NCBI RefSeq assembly: GCF_040807025.1
Contig: NC_090942.1
Coordinates: forward strand, 69,024,911-69,088,910
DNA: 64,000 bases
Reading direction: 5' to 3'
From: Struthio camelus
Taxonomy: Eukaryota; Chordata; Aves; Struthioniformes; Struthionidae
Position numbers and translations under genes: made by a program. Positions 59,901-64,000 of this stretch are shown piece by piece; within the stretch, counting starts at the first letter, position 1; each line of letters starts with the position of its first letter. Under the pieces are notes generated by a model, which made no database searches, was not told the DNA's origin, and saw only the letters and a program-made list of their open reading frames with translations.

Positions 59901-62900
59901 TAGGCCTGCCCCTGCTCCGCTCCCCCCACCTCATTTTTATAAGTTTTATAAAGGAGAGAAAGCTGTTTTTGTTAACATGCTTTCGTAGCCACTGGCTGAT
60001 GGAGTCCTCTCCCACTGCACAAGGTACGAATCGTGGTTGAAATCTTCCTCCTTCCCAACGGGGAGCTTCACCTCTGCCCTCTTTAGAAATGTCTGAATTT
60101 CTTCAGATTGCTCTTATACAACCAATTTCCCCCTCCCACACAGCTTTTAGCATTTCTGGCTGTGGTCTGAGCTCCTGCATTGCTGAGGTCCTCAAATGTC
60201 CGCACCAAGCGTTGTTCCCCCCAGCACGCGGGCTGCCGTAAATCTTGTAAGGTAGCAGGAGAAAATGTCCTCCAGTTGAGTGCTCATGTACCTCCAGCTC
60301 TGAGCAAAACACGTATTTCTAGTATTACATTTTGCAGAACGAACTCTGGCTGAGTGCTATATAAACATGACAGGGAGAGGATTTGTTTATCAGTCTCATA
60401 ATATACAATACAGACAGGGAATTTTTTATTTCTGGCTCCTTCCTTTGTGCCCTGTTTTATTCTTGCACTGGCCATTGCTGAAAACTATCTGAGCACAGCC
60501 CAACACCACAGAGCACCGCAGGGCCCCAGTGTGGGCCAGTAGCAATAGAAATGTTCAAGGACCATGGCAAAGGCTATTCTGAAAACTACTGTGATTGTTG
60601 AGTTAGTCTGAAATTCTTGCCACAACAAACTTAAAGGACTCAGTTCTCCTCCCAGGAACCTCTTCTGGCTTCAGAGGAGACATATTAAGGATGAATTTGT
60701 CTCCCAAGAGATACTCCGGCCCCAGAGTGTCCCTGTGGACACACATGCAACCCGCAGGCAGTCTATAAAGCAGGCCCAGGGAGGTTTGCACGTCCCTGCA
60801 AGCCCAACAGGAAGACACTGCTTGTACGGTGGCTTCACCCTCCGCCCCAGCAGGCCTGGGGTCCAAATCCTCTACATTCAACTTCCCCTGGCAGCACGGC
60901 CTCCTTTCTGTAAGTTATACCCCCGGCAGGCAACTTTTTAGCTACATCAGAGGAAGTGATTGTTCCGATGTGAAGTCATTGCCTTTTTCTTTCTGTTGCA
61001 GGGCTATCCTAATCCTAGCCTCAGTCTAAGCCCAGCAGAAGAGTCCTGTGTACCAACGATCTCTCATGGGATCTCTGTGGGAGGCCTCTGCTTGCCTCTC
61101 ATTTCAGTAAGGGCAGATGTCCTGACCAGTCAGTCCGGCAGGCTAATTCACTGTTTCATATGCTCCCTGTGTAACTGAAGGATAGCCAGCAGCAGCATCC
61201 CTTTCCCTTCGCTGTCTTCACACGCCTAATTTCATCGTGAACATGTCTTGCTGAGTGCATAGCATGGAATCAGACTCCAGCTCTCAGTAAGACGTTGCTA
61301 CTTTTCTTTCCCCCTCTCATCGAGGTGGAGTGCTAGGGACCAGATCAGTCACCAGCGTAAGGCCACTGATCACCACGCAATAACTTCAGGGATGTATTTG
61401 ACTCCAGATAGCTCATTTCCCCAAACACTCTAAAATTTGGGGTCCATTTTCTCAAGTTGAAGACTACCACTCTTCTGCTCGGGAAGGGTATAAATGAACT
61501 GTTCACCCTAAGCGGGAATGCTGGCTGTGTCCAGGTAGAGATGGCAGGAGGAATGTATAGGGTAGAGGAGAAATGTCACATCTGAGTAGAGAACAAAGAA
61601 GCAATTAGCAATGGCTATAAAAAAAAGTCTCCTTCTTCTCAGTGTGCTGTCATCACGCTCGTCAGCCTTCTAGTGTTACAGTTACAGGTTTCCTGGGAAC
61701 TGTGCGGGTAAGGCTTGCAGACTGGCAGGTCCGTGTGATGGGGGTGATGGGGGAGAAGCACATAGGTTCTTTCTCTCCCCCAAGTGCAATATCGTATTTC
61801 ACACCTGTCTTCTGACTGACCAGGGCATGCTGAATCTTTGTCTAACCCTCTAGGTAGCCCTATAAAGACTTTGCTCTCAAATTTTAATCTGAAATCTTGC
61901 AGTCCGAGTTCCTCTACTGCCGGCGACACCCACCCTTAGGCTGAGACCTGACCTTCAGCTAATTGATCTGAAATGAGTGATCTTGCCACCTCCTCACACG
62001 CTCCCCTGGCTGCACAGTCCCACCCGTCCTGAGTGCTGGTGTTGGCACTTGTCTGATCTTCGCAGGAAACAGTTCAGGACTGCAAACCCAAAGAAAGCTA
62101 ACCCTACCCAAAAGTGATTAGTTTTCACACAGTTTAGCTCTCTGAACTGGCTTTGCCAGGGTGATGGGAATGCCACGGCCAACGGAGCGCACCACTGGGA
62201 ATGGGAGGTGGGATCCTTTTTCAGGGGCTCTAGCAATTGGATCTGTTCTGTTATAAACGTGTTGAGATAAGTGCCTCTAACTCTTGATGGCTGAGTTGCA
62301 CAAGCTGTACAGGGATGACGCAAGAGTGGCTCTTTCTGAAGTACTCAGGATTTTCATAAAGACAGGCTCACTTTCAACACAGAATGTCATTATCCAAGCA
62401 CAAATGGTACATGCTATCCTAGAACCCGAACAACACTGCTGAAGTCCTCTGGGACAGGGACACTGCTTGGTTTGTAACATTGGATTGCTATTGTGCTAGG
62501 AAATGGCTGAATGAGGGTAAAGATCCTACAGCACTAGAAAGCACAAGCTGGCTGTTGCTCCAGAGGCAGATAAATATATGCCCAAGCCAAGAACTTGTAA
62601 GCACATCACAGCCTCAAGGCACACATTAAAGTCACACAAAAAAACCCCAGAAAAATAAAAGTCTAACCCAGTTGTGAACACAGTCACTGCATTCCCTCAT
62701 CAGGGCTAGTCGGAAAGTGGGATGTGGGAGATGGAATTTACAGTGGTAAGTGGGACTTTCCATTTGCTTTATGGGCATTTTGGAAAAGTCCCCACTCTCA
62801 GGTCTGTAACTGCCTGTCTAAAATCTTCCCATTGTAGACCTGGTCAACCTAAGCACTTGTAGTAAATTATTCAAAGATTAAATTTTTTTTTCCCTTGCAA

Positions 62901-64000
62901 GTTGCTTGTAAACCTATCTTGATTTCTGCAGATGTACTTTGCATTCACAGTATTCACCAAACAGCTTCTGCCAGCAAGTTGCAGTATAGGATCTGTTTTC
63001 CAGAATGATTATTTTATCTACTTACTCTTTCTACTTTTGGTGTATGAATGAATCCCTAAATGGTGAGGTATTATTTCTGCTCTTGTCCCAGACGATTGCA
63101 AATTTTTAAGCCAAAGAGTAAACTAAAAAAAGAAAGAAGTAACAAACAACATATAGTCTCCTTTGCAGTATGAATATGGATGACATTCATCCAGTGAACA
63201 TCCTTTAAACATAACACCCATTTATACTGAACATAACACCCATTCATGAATAAGAAAATACAGAAATACAAACCTAATAAAACTCAGGCGCCATTTCAAA
63301 TCAGCCCCAATCTCTGCTCCATTTTGCAGTATTCAGCTGGGACTCTGACAGATTTAGCTGTGGTAATGTGTGAGTGTTACTGATTTCAGCTGTCCACACA
63401 CTTTCCCTTGGTTACTGCGACTGTGGTGGGAGTGGTAGAACGGATGTTGTCTTAGTAGCTCCCGTTCAGTGTCTGGTACATTAGCTTAAATCATCAATGA
63501 AACAGGGTTGTGTTAAGATGCCAGATTCGAACTGAACTGCAGCAGCTGAGGCACGCAGTTAAACAGATTTAATGGTTCTTTTGCCACTGAAAAGAATTGT
63601 CTTGTATGGCTCCCTCCCCCTCTATCCCCCCTGCAAATCTCTATGGAAAGTGGCATGAAGTAGTGCAGATAAATCAGCCAGACCATGCCTATCAAGCCAT
63701 TATTCTATTCTAATTTGTAAACTTTTATTTCCTGAATTAAAAAGGGATAGGTATCTTGTTGGGCTTTTTTTTATTTGTTTCTACCTCAGATGTGTTTTCC
63801 TAGTCCAGCTCTCTCAGGATATACTCTCCTATATCTCACCAGATTACTGGTCTACCTGCTTTGGTTTCTTGTCAATGGAGATACTTTCTCCAGGTGAAAC
63901 TTTCACTTGGAAGTCATAAATAGAGATGTCTGATTAAAAAAAAATACAAAGCAATTCATGTTAAAGTCTTCTCTTTTAATAGGTAAACTAATCTTCTGAA
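59901..64000. other. Right end of window, no supported gene
   Basis: Unique-looking sequence. A 17-base phrase (aacataacacccattta/tca) occurs twice near 63210-63246 as a local tandem duplication. Short open frames show no family resemblance. Whether this part is inside or upstream of NINJ2 cannot be decided here. Confidence 0.45.

Overview
This is nuclear DNA from an amniote, almost certainly a bird. The reasons are vertebrate intron-exon structure with GT-AG junctions, a sparse repeat load, and a CR1 LINE ending in the typical avian tail of ATTCTGTG octamers (17163-17186). Two protein-coding genes can be supported. They converge, and the same neighbouring pair lies tail to tail on human 12p13.33, which fixes their identity.

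1-14.9 kb: the 3' half of B4GALNT3 (beta-1,4-N-acetylgalactosaminyltransferase 3), plus strand. Ten coding exons (211-11076) join in compatible phases into 761 codons plus a stop. They cover the region after the PA14 domain, a long fast-evolving spacer exon, and the complete C-terminal glycosyltransferase domain with its DLH and WGGEDW motifs. The 5' exons lie left of the window. A candidate polyadenylation signal at 14885 suggests a 3' UTR of about 3.8 kb. The intron at 4923-6425 carries a very old antisense repeat.

14.9-18.5 kb: the intergenic gap. It holds a 5'-truncated CR1 LINE (about 16160-17188) with a long open reverse transcriptase reading frame, followed by an AT-rich stretch.

18.5-21.7 kb: the last exons of NINJ2 (ninjurin 2), minus strand. 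Two coding exons (21719-21488 and 19998-19832) give both membrane segments and the stop codon. A good splice donor just past the stop and a strong acceptor at 18895 suggest an intron in the 3' UTR.

21.7-64 kb: about 42 kb with no certain gene, read as the large first intron of NINJ2, its 5' exon(s) and perhaps upstream intergenic DNA. It holds old CR1 and MIR-like remnants, homopolymer runs, one CpG-dense block at 59.58-59.90 kb, and a few exon-like pieces on the minus strand that cannot be confirmed from sequence alone. The NINJ2 start exon was not identified with confidence.

The two genes are not known to share a pathway: one makes LacdiNAc glycans in the Golgi, the other is a small membrane adhesion protein. 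I found no undescribed biological system. The items worth checking are transcript-structure questions and the dating of the repeats.
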